A stretch of DNA of 57,673 nucleotides from Rhizomicrobium sp. Lineage in GTDB: Bacteria > Pseudomonadota > Alphaproteobacteria > Micropepsales > Micropepsaceae. The DNA lies in assembly GCA_025451875.1 (NCBI GenBank), contig JANWJQ010000018.1:1-57673 (forward strand), given 5' to 3'. Below are positions 1 through 8,957 of this stretch, piece after piece. Numbering within the stretch: the first letter of the stretch is position 1; every line of letters starts with the position of its first letter. Below the pieces are notes generated by a model. That model saw only the letters and a program-made list of their open reading frames with translations. It was not told the DNA's origin and did not search any database. The position numbers and the translations under genes were made by a program.

Positions 1-177
1 GCGGACATGGCCGGAAAATGGGCGATAGCAATTTGTTAAGCAAGCGCGCGCGTGGCCCTGAAGATTGCCGCGCGTTAACCGGCTTGAAGGGCGGTTTGGC
101 GACAATACAACCACGGGAAAGGGGCCGTTCAGCGCCCCGGGTGGACCACGGCTTTGGACAGACGCAGAACCGAAATC

Positions 178-1404
178 ATGCCGGCCGCGCTTTCGCGAGC
201 GGAGACGCTGCGCATCCTCGAAACGCGCAACAACGATGCGCGCGAGGAATTGGCGGCGCGTGCTGATGCCGCACCGGAAGTCCTCCTCTTTCTCGCCAGC
301 GAAGGATCGATCAAGGCGCGCCGCGCCATCGCGCGCAATGCCAGCGCCCCGGCGCACGCCAATCGCCTGCTCGCGGAGGATACTGACGAAGACGTGCGCG
401 TGGAACTGGCGCGCAAGATTGGCCGCCTCCTTCCCGGCCTGCCGGAAGATGCCGGTGAGAAGATGCGCGTGCTCACGGTGGAGACACTGGAGCGCCTTGC
501 GCAGGATCAACTGCCGCGCGTGCGCCGCATCCTGGCCGAAGAGATCAAGGCGCTGGATTGCGTGCCCAAGCACGTCATCGACATTCTCGCCCGTGACGTC
601 GAAGAAACCGTCGCCGCGCCCATTCTGGAATATTCGCCACTCCTGTCGGATGCCGACCTTGTCGAGATCATCTCAACATCGCAGGCCCGCTTCACGCTGA
701 CGGCCATCGCGGCCCGCAAGCCGCTCAGCGCCAATGTGTCGGATGCCATCGCGACCGCGCTGGATGTGCCCGCCGTCGCCGCGTTGCTTGCCAACTCCAC
801 GGCGCAGATCCGCGAGCAGACGCTGGAAAAGATCATCGATCACGGCTCGCGCATCACCGAATGGCATCAGCCGCTCGTCCTGCGCAACGACCTGTCGCAG
901 CGCGCCATCCGCCGCATCGCGGGTTTCGTCAGCGCCGCCTTGCTCGACAAGCTTTCGGAAAGAGACGGCCTCGACAAGGAAACCAAGAGCGTTCTCGCCA
1001 AGCGCGTGCGCGCGCGCATCGACGAGCCTGTCGAGGACGAACATGATCCGGTGGCGCAGGCGCAATCGGATGTCGCGCTCCTTATGAAGGAAGGCCGTCT
1101 CGATGATTTTGCGGTCGAGAAAGCGGCCGAGGCCGGCAAGCGGGAATTCGTCATCGCCGCGCTGGCGCTTCTGACGCGCACGCCGGTTGAGACCGTGCGC
1201 CGGATTGTTCAGTCCGGAACTGCAAAGCCGGCCGTCGCGCTTGTGTGGCACGCCAAGCTCTCCATGCGCGTTGCCTTCAAGGTGCAGACCTTCGTCATGC
1301 GCCTGAAAGGCGGCGAGCTTCTTCCCGCGCGCGATGGCGTCGATTTCCCGCTGACGGATGACGAGATGCTGTGGCACCTCAACTATTTCGGCATCGAAGC
1401 CTGA
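178..1404 (+). CDS. DUF2336 domain-containing protein
   Basis: A protein of about 408 residues, Ala/Arg/Glu-rich and built of short helical HEAT-like repeats (for example ARRAIARNASAPAHANRLL and VRVELARKIGRLL). It matches the DUF2336 family, common in alphaproteobacteria and of unknown function, sometimes linked to cell-cycle or motility regulation. No signal peptide or membrane segment is visible, so it is probably cytoplasmic. An in-frame TTG lies at 154, but the ATG at 178 (MPAALSRAETLRIL) is preferred; no strong Shine-Dalgarno is visible at either. It converges on the DUF1036 gene with a 22-base overlap of the coding ends. Family assignment is fairly secure; the function is unknown. Confidence 0.85.
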   Translation: MPAALSRAETLRILETRNNDAREELAARADAAPEVLLFLASEGSIKARRAIARNASAPAHANRLLAEDTDEDVRVELARKIGRLLPGLPEDAGEKMRVLTVETLERLAQDQLPRVRRILAEEIKALDCVPKHVIDILARDVEETVAAPILEYSPLLSDADLVEIISTSQARFTLTAIAARKPLSANVSDAIATALDVPAVAALLANSTAQIREQTLEKIIDHGSRITEWHQPLVLRNDLSQRAIRRIAGFVSAALLDKLSERDGLDKETKSVLAKRVRARIDEPVEDEHDPVAQAQSDVALLMKEGRLDDFAVEKAAEAGKREFVIAALALLTRTPVETVRRIVQSGTAKPAVALVWHAKLSMRVAFKVQTFVMRLKGGELLPARDGVDFPLTDDEMLWHLNYFGIEA

Positions 1405-2402
1405 GACGGCGCGGGCAACAGCCCTTTTTCGCCGATATGCGCGGTGTAGCCTGACCGTCCCTTGGTATTGGTTGTGGCGAAACCTGCCTCGCTCAATCCA
1501 CGCTTCTTGCAGTCGCCTCCGCTCGACGTCTGGAAGGTGATGTTGGTGACGCAGAACTTTTCCGCGCCGGTTACAAGCTGTGGCTTGTTGTGGCCTTCCG
1601 CATGGACAAAGACCTTGTCCACGGTCAGCGGCTGGGTGAGCGCATGGGCGCAGGCACCGGCCGGTATCTTCCACCAGCCCGCGGCCAGGGTCTGTTTCTG
1701 ATCGCGAAAGCCCAGTGCCGTCCACACTTCACCCGCGGTGTCGTTGCAGATGGAATAGCCGGCGGGCGCGGAAGCCTTCAGCGCTTCGGTTTCCAGCGCA
1801 TCGAAAAGCTCGGCAGCGCCGGCCTTGGGCGTGAGCTTGAATTTCGCGCGGAATTTGCTGAGCGCATCGTTGCGCTGTTTCGCATCGCCGGTCTTGTAGC
1901 CGATGTCATGGAGCAGCCGGTCCAGTCCCGCCGCACGCGCGGCGTCATCGGTGGCGATGGCATCGGATTCGGTCAGTGTCGCGGTCCAGTCCTGCATGCG
2001 ATGCGTGTCCACCGGTGCGAAGGGCATGGTGTAGGTGTCGCTGCTGGGGCAGCTCGGAGACGCGGCCGGCGTCTTCAGCGAGAAATTCGTATCCCTGGCG
2101 CAAAGCTGCACCGGACCGCCCCAGGCGCGTGCGGTTCCACTATGACCCTGCGAGCTTCGCGCATAGAGGTAATAGCTCTGCGCCGTGAGCATGCCTAAGA
2201 CCGGTGTCGCGCAGGATCCGGGGATCAGCCGCGTCCAGCCCTTGGTGAAATTGTCCGCGCCCACGGTCCAGCCTTCGGCGGCATAGAGAACATAGCTTGT
2301 CCGGTTGCAGACTTTCAGCGCGGCCTGCGCGGGATGATGCGAGAGGAAAAGGAAAATCGCGCTCAGCGTCAGAAGCGCGCCGGCGCGCCAGCGAACAATC
2401 AT
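1383..2402 (-). CDS. Exported DUF1036 protein, two domains
   Basis: 339 residues with an N-terminal signal peptide ([18 protein letters not shown], cleavage near residue 27). Two related Cys-containing halves follow: [16 protein letters not shown] at about 30-46 and [16 protein letters not shown] at about 225-240. Each is followed by a W..I..G.C pattern typical of DUF1036, a family of small exported proteins of unknown function. The protein therefore looks like a tandem DUF1036 with a linker of about 80 residues. Its ATG overlaps the argB stop by four bases, so it is translationally coupled as the last gene of the rpmH-argB operon. It is probably periplasmic; role unknown. Confidence 0.8.
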   Translation of the reverse strand: MIVRWRAGALLTLSAIFLFLSHHPAQAALKVCNRTSYVLYAAEGWTVGADNFTKGWTRLIPGSCATPVLGMLTAQSYYLYARSSQGHSGTARAWGGPVQLCARDTNFSLKTPAASPSCPSSDTYTMPFAPVDTHRMQDWTATLTESDAIATDDAARAAGLDRLLHDIGYKTGDAKQRNDALSKFRAKFKLTPKAGAAELFDALETEALKASAPAGYSICNDTAGEVWTALGFRDQKQTLAAGWWKIPAGACAHALTQPLTVDKVFVHAEGHNKPQLVTGAEKFCVTNITFQTSSGGDCKKRGLSEAGFATTNTKGRSGYTAHIGEKGLLPAPSQASMPK

Positions 2403-3331
2403 TCCTTGACGATCATGGTACCGGCGCCGTGCTCGGTGAAGAGTTCGAGCAGCAGCACATGGGGGATACGCCCGTCCAGGATCACAGCGCCCGACACGCC
2501 CGCTTCCACCGCGTCGATGGCGGTTTCGATCTTGGGGATCATGCCGCCGGAAATCGTGCCGTCGGCAATCAGCGCACGCGCTTCGGCGACGTTGAGCTTG
2601 GGAATGAGTTTGCCTTCGCGGTCCAGCACACCTTCGACATCGGTGAGCAGCAGAAGACGCGCCGCGCTCATCGCACCGGCCACCGCACCGGCCACGGTGT
2701 CGGCATTGATGTTGTAGGTCTCGCCTTTGCTGCCGACGCCGATGGGCGCGACGACGGGAATGAGATCGGAATTGATGATGGTGCTCAGCACTTCGCCGTT
2801 CACCTTCTCCGGAACGCCGACGAAGCCGAGATCCACGGGACGCGATTGCAGCGTCTTGGGGTCCATCTTCATGCGTTCGAGTTTCTTGGCGATGACGAGA
2901 TTGCCGTCCTTGCCGGAGATGCCGACCGCGCGCCCGCCCGCGGCATTGATGCCGGTGACGATCTGCTTGTTGATCGTGCCGGTCAGCACCATCTCGACGA
3001 CTTCGATCGCCGCTTGATCGGTAACGCGCAGGCCATCCACAAACGTCGAAGGAATTTGCAGACGTGCGAGCATCTGGCCGATCTGCGGGCCGCCGCCATG
3101 AACGACGATGGGATCGATGCCCGTCATCTTCATCAGCACGATGTCCTGCGCGAAATTCTCGCTGACACCGTTCTCCATGGCGTGACCGCCATATTTCACG
3201 ACGATGTTGCGGCCTTCATACTGCAGGATGTAGGGCAGCGCCTCGACAAGAACACGGGCGGTCTGCCGCCAGCGCGCGAGCACACGCAGGCTGCGTTCAG
3301 GTCCGGTTCCGACGTCATCCTGCAGGGCCAT
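2399..3331 (-). CDS. argB: Acetylglutamate kinase
   Basis: Phosphorylates N-acetylglutamate in the second step of arginine synthesis, in the cytoplasm. 310 residues, the usual length for the alphaproteobacterial enzyme. Amino-acid-kinase signatures are clear: VVKYGGHAM at about 44-52 (phosphate-binding Lys), [10 protein letters not shown] at about 76-85, and the C-terminal [18 protein letters not shown] segment, typical of the family. It starts at ATG 3331, 39 bases after engB, and overlaps the DUF1036 gene by four bases. argB following engB/yidC is a recurrent alphaproteobacterial arrangement, probably for transcriptional convenience rather than function. Confidence 0.97.
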   Translation of the reverse strand: MALQDDVGTGPERSLRVLARWRQTARVLVEALPYILQYEGRNIVVKYGGHAMENGVSENFAQDIVLMKMTGIDPIVVHGGGPQIGQMLARLQIPSTFVDGLRVTDQAAIEVVEMVLTGTINKQIVTGINAAGGRAVGISGKDGNLVIAKKLERMKMDPKTLQSRPVDLGFVGVPEKVNGEVLSTIINSDLIPVVAPIGVGSKGETYNINADTVAGAVAGAMSAARLLLLTDVEGVLDREGKLIPKLNVAEARALIADGTISGGMIPKIETAIDAVEAGVSGAVILDGRIPHVLLLELFTEHGAGTMIVKE

Positions 3332-3370
3332 TGGAGTTTCCGCTGAAGTCTCAGGCTTATACCCGATAGG

Positions 3371-4051
3371 TCAGGCTTCGGCCAACAAAAGAAGATTCAC
3401 CTTGAGCGGGTCCAGCCCGTGTTTTTCATGCGACGAGGTGACAAATATTTCGGGATAGGCGGCGGTGTGCTTCGCGGCCCTGATTTCGGTCTCGGCGATC
3501 ACGGCTTTCAGCGGTGCGGGTTTCAGCTCATCGATCTTGGTCAGCGTCACAAGGGTGGACATTGCGGCCTGATCCAGCAGCGTGAGCACTTCTTCGTCGC
3601 TATCCATGATTCCGCGGCGCGAATCCACCAAAAGGACGACGCGCCGCAGACTCGGTCGCCCGCGCAGATAGGTCGTGATGAGCAGATTCCACTCCGCCGT
3701 CATCGCTTTGGAGGCTTTGGCATAACCATAGCCCGGCAGATCCACCAACATGACGCGGCCGCCAAGATTGAAGAAGTTGATCTGCCGTGTGCGGCCCGGC
3801 GTGTGGCTGACGCGCGCCAGCGCCGAGCGCCCGGTGATCGCGTTGATCAGGCTGGACTTGCCGGCGTTGGAGCGGCCGACGAAGGCAATCTCCGGCAACG
3901 TCGCGGGCGGAAACACTTCGGGCGTCGTGGCGCCGGCGACGAAATCGCATTCACCCGCGAACAGCTTGCGCGCACGCTCGCTGTCGGCGCGTCTCTCTTC
4001 GTCTGTCTTGTCGTCTTCGTTCACTCGGCCGCTTTCGGCTTGTTCGCCCAT
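3371..4051 (-). CDS. engB: Ribosome-biogenesis GTP-binding protein EngB/YihA
   Basis: GTPase of the TrmE-Era-EngA-EngB family needed for large-subunit assembly and, in many bacteria, cell division. All G motifs are present: GRSNAGKSS (G1), a Thr-containing G2 at SHTPGRTRQ, DLPGYGYAK (G3) and TKID (G4). The open frame runs back to 4375 inside yidC, but the real start is either ATG 4051 (MGEQAES, 226 residues) or GTG 4024. The GTG would give a classic four-base GTGA overlap with the yidC stop. Conserved sequence begins after both, so the choice is open. Confidence 0.93.
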   Translation of the reverse strand: MGEQAESGRVNEDDKTDEERRADSERARKLFAGECDFVAGATTPEVFPPATLPEIAFVGRSNAGKSSLINAITGRSALARVSHTPGRTRQINFFNLGGRVMLVDLPGYGYAKASKAMTAEWNLLITTYLRGRPSLRRVVLLVDSRRGIMDSDEEVLTLLDQAAMSTLVTLTKIDELKPAPLKAVIAETEIRAAKHTAAYPEIFVTSSHEKHGLDPLKVNLLLLAEA

Positions 4052-5811
4052 GGCAGCTTCAGATTGTTGAAGAGATGAATCTCCACGCCATGCTTGCGCA
4101 TCATGAAATATTGCTGGAGCAGGGTGAGGAAGTTGCTCCAGGTGTAATAGATCACAAGGCCCGACGGCAGCGACGCAAACATGAAAGTGAAGATGATCGG
4201 CATGTAGCTGAACATCTGCGCCTGCACCGGATCGGCCGGCGCGGGGTTCATCTTGGTCTGTACCCATTGGGTGATGCCGAGCAGGACCGGCCACGCACCG
4301 ATGCTGAGGAAGGCGAGGAAGGGCGGCAGCAGCGTATGGGGATTGTACGGCAGCAATCCGAACAGGTTCATCCATGACGTGGGATCGGGCGCGGAAAGAT
4401 CCTGGATCCAGCCGAAGAACGGCGTGTGATACATCTCGATGGTAACGAGAAACACCTTGTAGAGCGAGAACAGGATCGGGATCTGGATCACCATGGGCAG
4501 GCAGCCCGAAACCGGGTTGACCTTCTCGCGGCTGTACAGCGCCATCATCTCCTGCTGCTGCTGGACGCGGTCGTCCTTGTAGCGTTCCTTGATGCGTTCC
4601 ATCTCCGGTTGCAGCTTCTTCATGCGCGTCATCTGCCGGAAGCCGGCATTGGCGAGCGGGAACAGCGAGCCGCGGATCAGAACGGTGAGCAGCAGAATGG
4701 CGAGGCCGAAATTGCCGAGGACGGAATAGGCCTTGTCGAGAACCCAGAAGAGCGGGCGCGTGAAGAACGAATACCAGCCCCAGTCGATCGCGTAATCGAA
4801 TTTGGCGATGCCCAGATTCTTCTCATAGGCCTGCACCACCGACACCACTTTCGCGCCGGCGAACAGACGCTGCGTGATATCGACCGTCTGCCCGGGCTGG
4901 ATCGTGCGTGCGCCGAGACGGTAGTCCGCCTGATAGGCGTGCGTGCCGCGATAGGGCGTGCCGCGGTAATTGCCATCGAACGCTTCGTTCTGCGGCGGCA
5001 CAACGGCGGCCATCCAGTATTTGTCGGTGATGCCAAGCCAACCGCCGGTGGAGGGGAAATTCTGCGGCGGTTCGCTCTTGTCGAAATCGCTGTACTTGGC
5101 TTCTTTCAACGAACCATCCGCGACGCCGACAAATCCTTCATGCAGCGACCAGTAATGTTGCTTTTCCGCCGGCACGCCGTCGCGCGCGACATAGGCAAAG
5201 GGATAGAGCGTGTGCGCCTTGCCGCCCTTGTTGGCGACGCTGTCGCTGACGGTGAACATGTACTGATCGTCCACAGTCACGGTGCGCGTGAAGGTGAGGC
5301 CCTGACCGTTGTCCCAGGTCAGCGTCACCGGCTGGTTGGGCGCGAGCACTTTGCCGTTTGCCAGCGTCCACACGGTGTTGTCGTCGGGAAGCTTGACCTT
5401 GTCGCCCGGCGCGGCCACCCAGCCATAGACGGCGTAATAGGGAAACGACGTGTTCTGCGGCGAGAAGAGCACCACTTCCGGGCTCTTGGGATCGACCGTC
5501 TCGTGATAATGGCGCAGCTGCAGATCGTCGAAGCGCGCGCCCTTCAGGCTGAGCGAACCATCGACGGTCGGCGTCGCGATCACGACGCGTCCGCCGGCCG
5601 ATTGCAGCGCCTTGCTGCGCGGAATGACGGCGGCGATCTGCTGCGCCTTCACATCCAGCGCGGCGGGTTTGGTTTCCGTGCCCTTCTCCTTGGCGAGCAC
5701 ATGCTGCTTCTGCTGCTCGGCCTTCATCTGCGGGCCGGCGACGAAATATTGCCAGCCGAAGAGAACGGCGGCGGACAGAACGACGGCGAGAAGAAGATTC
5801 TTGTTTTCCAT
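4021..5811 (-). CDS. yidC: Membrane protein insertase YidC
   Basis: 596-residue inner-membrane insertase of the YidC/Oxa1 family, with the long Gram-negative periplasmic domain. TM1 is at residues 7-25 (LLAVVLSAAVLFGWQYF). The periplasmic beta-sandwich spans roughly 60-350, followed by the hydrophobic core with FGLAILLLTVLIRGSLFPLAN; its Arg is the conserved hydrophilic-groove residue. MNPVSGCLPMVIQIP-type cytoplasmic loops and three further helices end in a basic tail. It works with YidD, six bases upstream, and with SecYEG. The stop overlaps the possible engB GTG start. Confidence 0.97.
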   Translation of the reverse strand: MENKNLLLAVVLSAAVLFGWQYFVAGPQMKAEQQKQHVLAKEKGTETKPAALDVKAQQIAAVIPRSKALQSAGGRVVIATPTVDGSLSLKGARFDDLQLRHYHETVDPKSPEVVLFSPQNTSFPYYAVYGWVAAPGDKVKLPDDNTVWTLANGKVLAPNQPVTLTWDNGQGLTFTRTVTVDDQYMFTVSDSVANKGGKAHTLYPFAYVARDGVPAEKQHYWSLHEGFVGVADGSLKEAKYSDFDKSEPPQNFPSTGGWLGITDKYWMAAVVPPQNEAFDGNYRGTPYRGTHAYQADYRLGARTIQPGQTVDITQRLFAGAKVVSVVQAYEKNLGIAKFDYAIDWGWYSFFTRPLFWVLDKAYSVLGNFGLAILLLTVLIRGSLFPLANAGFRQMTRMKKLQPEMERIKERYKDDRVQQQQEMMALYSREKVNPVSGCLPMVIQIPILFSLYKVFLVTIEMYHTPFFGWIQDLSAPDPTSWMNLFGLLPYNPHTLLPPFLAFLSIGAWPVLLGITQWVQTKMNPAPADPVQAQMFSYMPIIFTFMFASLPSGLVIYYTWSNFLTLLQQYFMMRKHGVEIHLFNNLKLPWANKPKAAE

Positions 5812-5817
5812 GTCTCT

Positions 5818-6084
5818 CTACTTCAGCGGCGGCACGGGATCGAAACCTTCCGATCCTCCGAGCCAATGAATGGGGTGGCAGCGCAGAATGCGTTTCAGCG
5901 CGAGCCAGAAACCTTTGATCGGCCCATGTATCTCGATCGCCTGGATCGCATAGCGCGAGCAGGTCGGCTCATAGCGGCACGCGGGCGGCAGCAACGGAGA
6001 GATGAAGCGGCGATAGAAACGGATCGGCGCGATCAGCGCGGCTGCGCCGGTGCGTCTGAGCGGCGATGTCGCTCTCTCCGTCAA
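5818..6084 (-). CDS. yidD: Membrane protein insertion efficiency factor YidD
   Basis: 88-residue small amphipathic protein of the YidD family. It carries the signature [19 protein letters not shown] with conserved Cys residues, and [16 protein letters not shown]. It assists YidC-dependent membrane insertion at the inner face of the cytoplasmic membrane. It overlaps the rnpA end by four bases and lies six bases before yidC, so it is coupled on both sides in the classic order rpmH-rnpA-yidD-yidC. Confidence 0.95.
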   Translation of the reverse strand: MTERATSPLRRTGAAALIAPIRFYRRFISPLLPPACRYEPTCSRYAIQAIEIHGPIKGFWLALKRILRCHPIHWLGGSEGFDPVPPLK

Positions 6085-6452
6085 TTCGCGTCTCCCCGAT
6101 TGGGCTTGTCGAGCCGGGCGTGGGCGGCGGCGAGCGCGCCCGAAAGATCGTTCAGCAGTTCGGCGAAACCTCTGGTCAGCGTCGCCGTCCGCGCGACCAG
6201 AACATAGTCATGCCCCCCGCGCCCATGAAGGGGAAGAACAGCCGCAGCGGCGGCCCGAAGCCGTCTTTTCGCCCGGTTGCGGGCCACGGCGTTGCCGACC
6301 TTGCGGCTGGCGGTAAAGCCCACCCGGATATGGTCATCCAAAGCCTCCGGGGTCGGGCAAAGTTCCAATGTCAGGCTGGCGGTCGAGCGGCGGATGCCCC
6401 GCGCGGCGCGCAGGAAATCCGGTCGGGTTTTCAGGCGGTCCATGACGGGCAT
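6081..6452 (-). CDS. rnpA: Ribonuclease P protein component
   Basis: Basic protein of about 123 residues that binds RNase P RNA for tRNA 5' maturation. The family signature [23 protein letters not shown] (RNR motif) is at about 45-67 and [13 protein letters not shown] is near the N-terminus. The open frame extends to 6560 across rpmH, but the start is ATG 6452 (MPVMDRL) or ATG 6443 (MDRLKTR); neither has a good Shine-Dalgarno. It begins about 20 bases after the rpmH stop and overlaps yidD by four bases. Confidence 0.95.
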   Translation of the reverse strand: MPVMDRLKTRPDFLRAARGIRRSTASLTLELCPTPEALDDHIRVGFTASRKVGNAVARNRAKRRLRAAAAAVLPLHGRGGHDYVLVARTATLTRGFAELLNDLSGALAAAHARLDKPNRGDAN

Positions 6453-6471
6453 GCGAGGCCCGTGGGGCGGA

Positions 6472-6606
6472 TTAAGCGGAGAGCTTCTTGCGGCCATGCG
6501 CACGGCGGCGCGCCAGCACCTTGCGTCCGCCGGCCGTGGCCATGCGCGAACGGAAGCCATGGCGCCGCTTGCGGACGATTTTGCTCGGCTGATAAGGGCG
6601 CTTCAT
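6472..6606 (-). CDS. rpmH: 50S ribosomal protein L34
   Basis: Found by translating the minus strand; too short for ordinary ORF calling. It gives a 44-residue, very basic protein starting [19 protein letters not shown] and ending [13 protein letters not shown], an exact L34 pattern and length. It is the first gene of the rpmH-rnpA-yidD-yidC-engB-argB operon and sits about 40 bases downstream of the predicted transcription start of the 6652-6680 promoter. Confidence 0.97.
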   Translation of the reverse strand: MKRPYQPSKIVRKRRHGFRSRMATAGGRKVLARRRAHGRKKLSA

Positions 6607-6651
6607 GGCTCAATTCCCGGGACTTTGCCGGGCCTCTTCGAAAGAGCGCGG

Positions 6652-6680
6652 TTTCTAAGGGGGTGGGCCGGACCTGTCAA
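6652..6680 (-). promoter_or_regulatory. Sigma-70-type promoter of the rpmH operon
   Basis: On the minus strand a perfect -35 TTGACA (6675-6680) and a -10 TAGAAA (6652-6657) are separated by exactly 17 bases. Transcription would start near 6645, leaving a leader of about 40 bases before rpmH. A near-consensus promoter fits a ribosomal protein gene. Confidence 0.75.
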
Positions 6681-6774
6681 CCGACGGGACTGCGCGACAC
6701 TTATTCCTAAATTCGCCGTGATCGTCCGGGTTTTCCCTTTCGGTATCTTCATTTAGCCCCCATCTTCAGGCTCC

Positions 6775-8199
6775 ATGGCGGGGATGGCGAAAGACGGGCG
6801 CTCAAGGTTGGCGGAAGGCTGGGCACTGGTCGCCCACAGCCTGTCCGGTCGCCTTCTGCTTTTGACCATCCTCTATGTGATGCTGACCCAGGTGGCGATC
6901 TTCGTGCCGTCGATCGGGCGCTATCACCGAAGCCTGCTCGACCGGCAGGTGGAAGCCGCCGAGATCGCGGTGTTGCCCTTCACCGAACCGCAAAATGGAT
7001 TGTCGCCCGCCTTGCGCGGCGAGCTTCTCAGCCGCGCCGGCGCGATCGCCGTGATGCTGCCGCGCCCCGACCAGCGCGAAATCTTTTTGTCGAACGAAAC
7101 GCCTTCGAAGATCGACGTAACGATCGATCTGCGCAAAGCCGGCATCTTCGCCGACATGCTCAACGGCTTGGACTGCCTGCTGCACGGCAAGCGGCGCATC
7201 CTGCATGTCATCGCCCACACGCGGATCAAAGGTGCGCAGGCGGTGGAAGTCATTTTGAATGAGCGGCCGATCCATGCGCAGCTCAAATCCTATGCCTGGG
7301 GCGTGGTGCTGCTCGCCTTCCTCATCTCCATCGTTACCGGCATTCTGGTTTTCATCAGCCTCTATCTCGTGCTGGTGCGTCCGATGCGGCACATCACCAA
7401 GGCGATGGTGAACTTCCGCGCCAATCCGGAAGACGCCAGCCGCATTGTCGCCGCTACCACACGGCAGGACGAAATTGGAATCGCCGAACGCGAGCTGGGT
7501 TCGATGCAGCGCGATATCTATTCGTCGCTGCAGCAGCGCGCGCGGCTGGCGGCGCTGGGAACGGCTGTGGCGAAGATCCAGCACGATCTGCGCAACATCC
7601 TCTCCAGCGCGCAGCTTGCTTCCGACCAACTTTCCAAAAGCGAAGATCCGTCGGTGCAGCGCCTGGCGCCGCGCCTGGTGTCATCCATCGATCACGCCGT
7701 GGCGCTCGCCACCAATACGCTGCGCTATGGACGCGCCGACGAGCATCCGCCGCAACGCCGCAAGATCCGCGTGAAGCCGGTCGTCGATGAAGCGTTTGAA
7801 GCGGCGCTGTCCGGCAAGGAGCGTGTCGTACCGGACGATCAGGTGAGCGACACAATCGAGATTGACGCCGATGCCGCGCAGCTCTTCCGCATTCTGCTCA
7901 ACATCCTGCGCAATGCCGGGGAAGCCTTGGCAGAAAAGGGCGGGACCATTAGCGCAACGGCTTCGCGCGACGGCGATGCCACCCGTATCGATATTCAGGA
8001 CAATGGCACGGGCATTCCGGAAAAAATCCGTGAGCGCCTCTTCCAGCCTTTCGCCGGAACCACCCGCACCGGCGGCTCTGGCCTTGGCCTCGCCATCGCG
8101 CGCGATCTGGCCCGCGCGCATGGCGGCGATGTGGCGCTTGTGAAAAGCGACGAAAGCGGTACCCAGTTCCGCGTGACCATTCCGGACCGTGAAGAATGA
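6775..8199 (+). CDS. Membrane sensor histidine kinase (HAMP, HATPase)
   Basis: 474 residues. Order: TM1 at about 24-45 (LLLLTILYVMLTQVAIFVPS), an extracytoplasmic sensor region of about 130 residues, TM2 at about 178-202 (VVLLAFLISIVTGILVFISLYLV), HAMP (VRPMRHITKAM), an H-box with QHDLRNILSS (His270), N-box LRNAGEAL, G1 DNGTGIPE, and G2 GGSGLGLAIARDLARAHGG. It is therefore a complete two-component kinase. No response regulator is adjacent, so the partner and signal are unknown. Its stop overlaps the next ATG (ATGA at 8196), coupling it to the methyltransferase gene. ATG 6784 is an alternative start. Confidence 0.92.
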   Translation: MAGMAKDGRSRLAEGWALVAHSLSGRLLLLTILYVMLTQVAIFVPSIGRYHRSLLDRQVEAAEIAVLPFTEPQNGLSPALRGELLSRAGAIAVMLPRPDQREIFLSNETPSKIDVTIDLRKAGIFADMLNGLDCLLHGKRRILHVIAHTRIKGAQAVEVILNERPIHAQLKSYAWGVVLLAFLISIVTGILVFISLYLVLVRPMRHITKAMVNFRANPEDASRIVAATTRQDEIGIAERELGSMQRDIYSSLQQRARLAALGTAVAKIQHDLRNILSSAQLASDQLSKSEDPSVQRLAPRLVSSIDHAVALATNTLRYGRADEHPPQRRKIRVKPVVDEAFEAALSGKERVVPDDQVSDTIEIDADAAQLFRILLNILRNAGEALAEKGGTISATASRDGDATRIDIQDNGTGIPEKIRERLFQPFAGTTRTGGSGLGLAIARDLARAHGGDVALVKSDESGTQFRVTIPDREE

Positions 8200-8957
8200 G
8201 CTGGAACCCTTCCGTCTATCTCACCTATGCCGACGAACGTACGCGGCCGGCCGCCGATCTGCTGGCGCGTGTGCCAAGCGAAAATCCCGCGCGTATTGCC
8301 GATCTGGGCTGCGGTCCGGGCAATTCGACGGACCTCCTCGTGAAGCGCTGGCCACAGGCGAAGATCGAAGGCGTCGATTCTTCGCCGCAGATGATCGAAG
8401 CCGCGAAGAAGAGTGGCGTCGCGGCGGACTTCACGCTTGCGGATATCGCGTCGTGGAAGCCCGATGCGTCTTATGACCTCATCTTCTCCAACGCCACTTA
8501 CCAATGGCTACCCGATCATCGTGCGTTGCTGCCACGCCTGATGGACTTTGTCGCGAAGGGCGGCGTGTTCGCCTTTCAGGTGCCGAACAACCAATACTCA
8601 CCGTCCCACACGCTGATGCGCGATGTGGCGGCGCAAGGCCCTTGGGCGGAGAAGCTCGCCAATGTGCGGGGCATCTTTGTGGAGAAGTTGCAGACCTATT
8701 TCGACATTCTTGCGCCGCATGCCGCATCGCTCGATATCTGGACGACCGAATATCTGCATGTTCTGGAAGGCGAGGATGCGGTGTTCAAATGGGTCCGCGG
8801 CACGGGGCTGCGCCCGTTTCTCGATGCGCTGAACGAGGACGAACGCGCCGTCTTCACGCGCGAATACAAGGCGCGGCTGAACGTGGCCTATCCCCGCCGC
8901 GCAGACGGCAAGACGCTGTTTCCCTTCTCGCGTCTTTTCGCGGTGGCGAAGATTTAA
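8196..8957 (+). CDS. tam: Trans-aconitate 2-methyltransferase
   Basis: 253 residues, the usual Tam length. SAM-dependent methyltransferase that esterifies trans-aconitate, a spontaneous and inhibitory by-product of cis-aconitate. Motif I is IADLGCGPGNST (about 35-46), motif II IEGVDSSPQMIEAA, and FSNATYQWLPDH is characteristic of Tam. The C-terminal LRPFLDAL..DERAVFTREYKARL also fits. It overlaps the histidine kinase stop by four bases and converges with the gamma-glutamyltransferase gene, sharing a few bases at the ends. Confidence 0.9.
   Translation: MSWNPSVYLTYADERTRPAADLLARVPSENPARIADLGCGPGNSTDLLVKRWPQAKIEGVDSSPQMIEAAKKSGVAADFTLADIASWKPDASYDLIFSNATYQWLPDHRALLPRLMDFVAKGGVFAFQVPNNQYSPSHTLMRDVAAQGPWAEKLANVRGIFVEKLQTYFDILAPHAASLDIWTTEYLHVLEGEDAVFKWVRGTGLRPFLDALNEDERAVFTREYKARLNVAYPRRADGKTLFPFSRLFAVAKI

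Noticed and set aside
4426..6207. 593-codon plus-strand frame over yidC
   Set aside because: Shadow of yidC/yidD; no family features and low-complexity composition.
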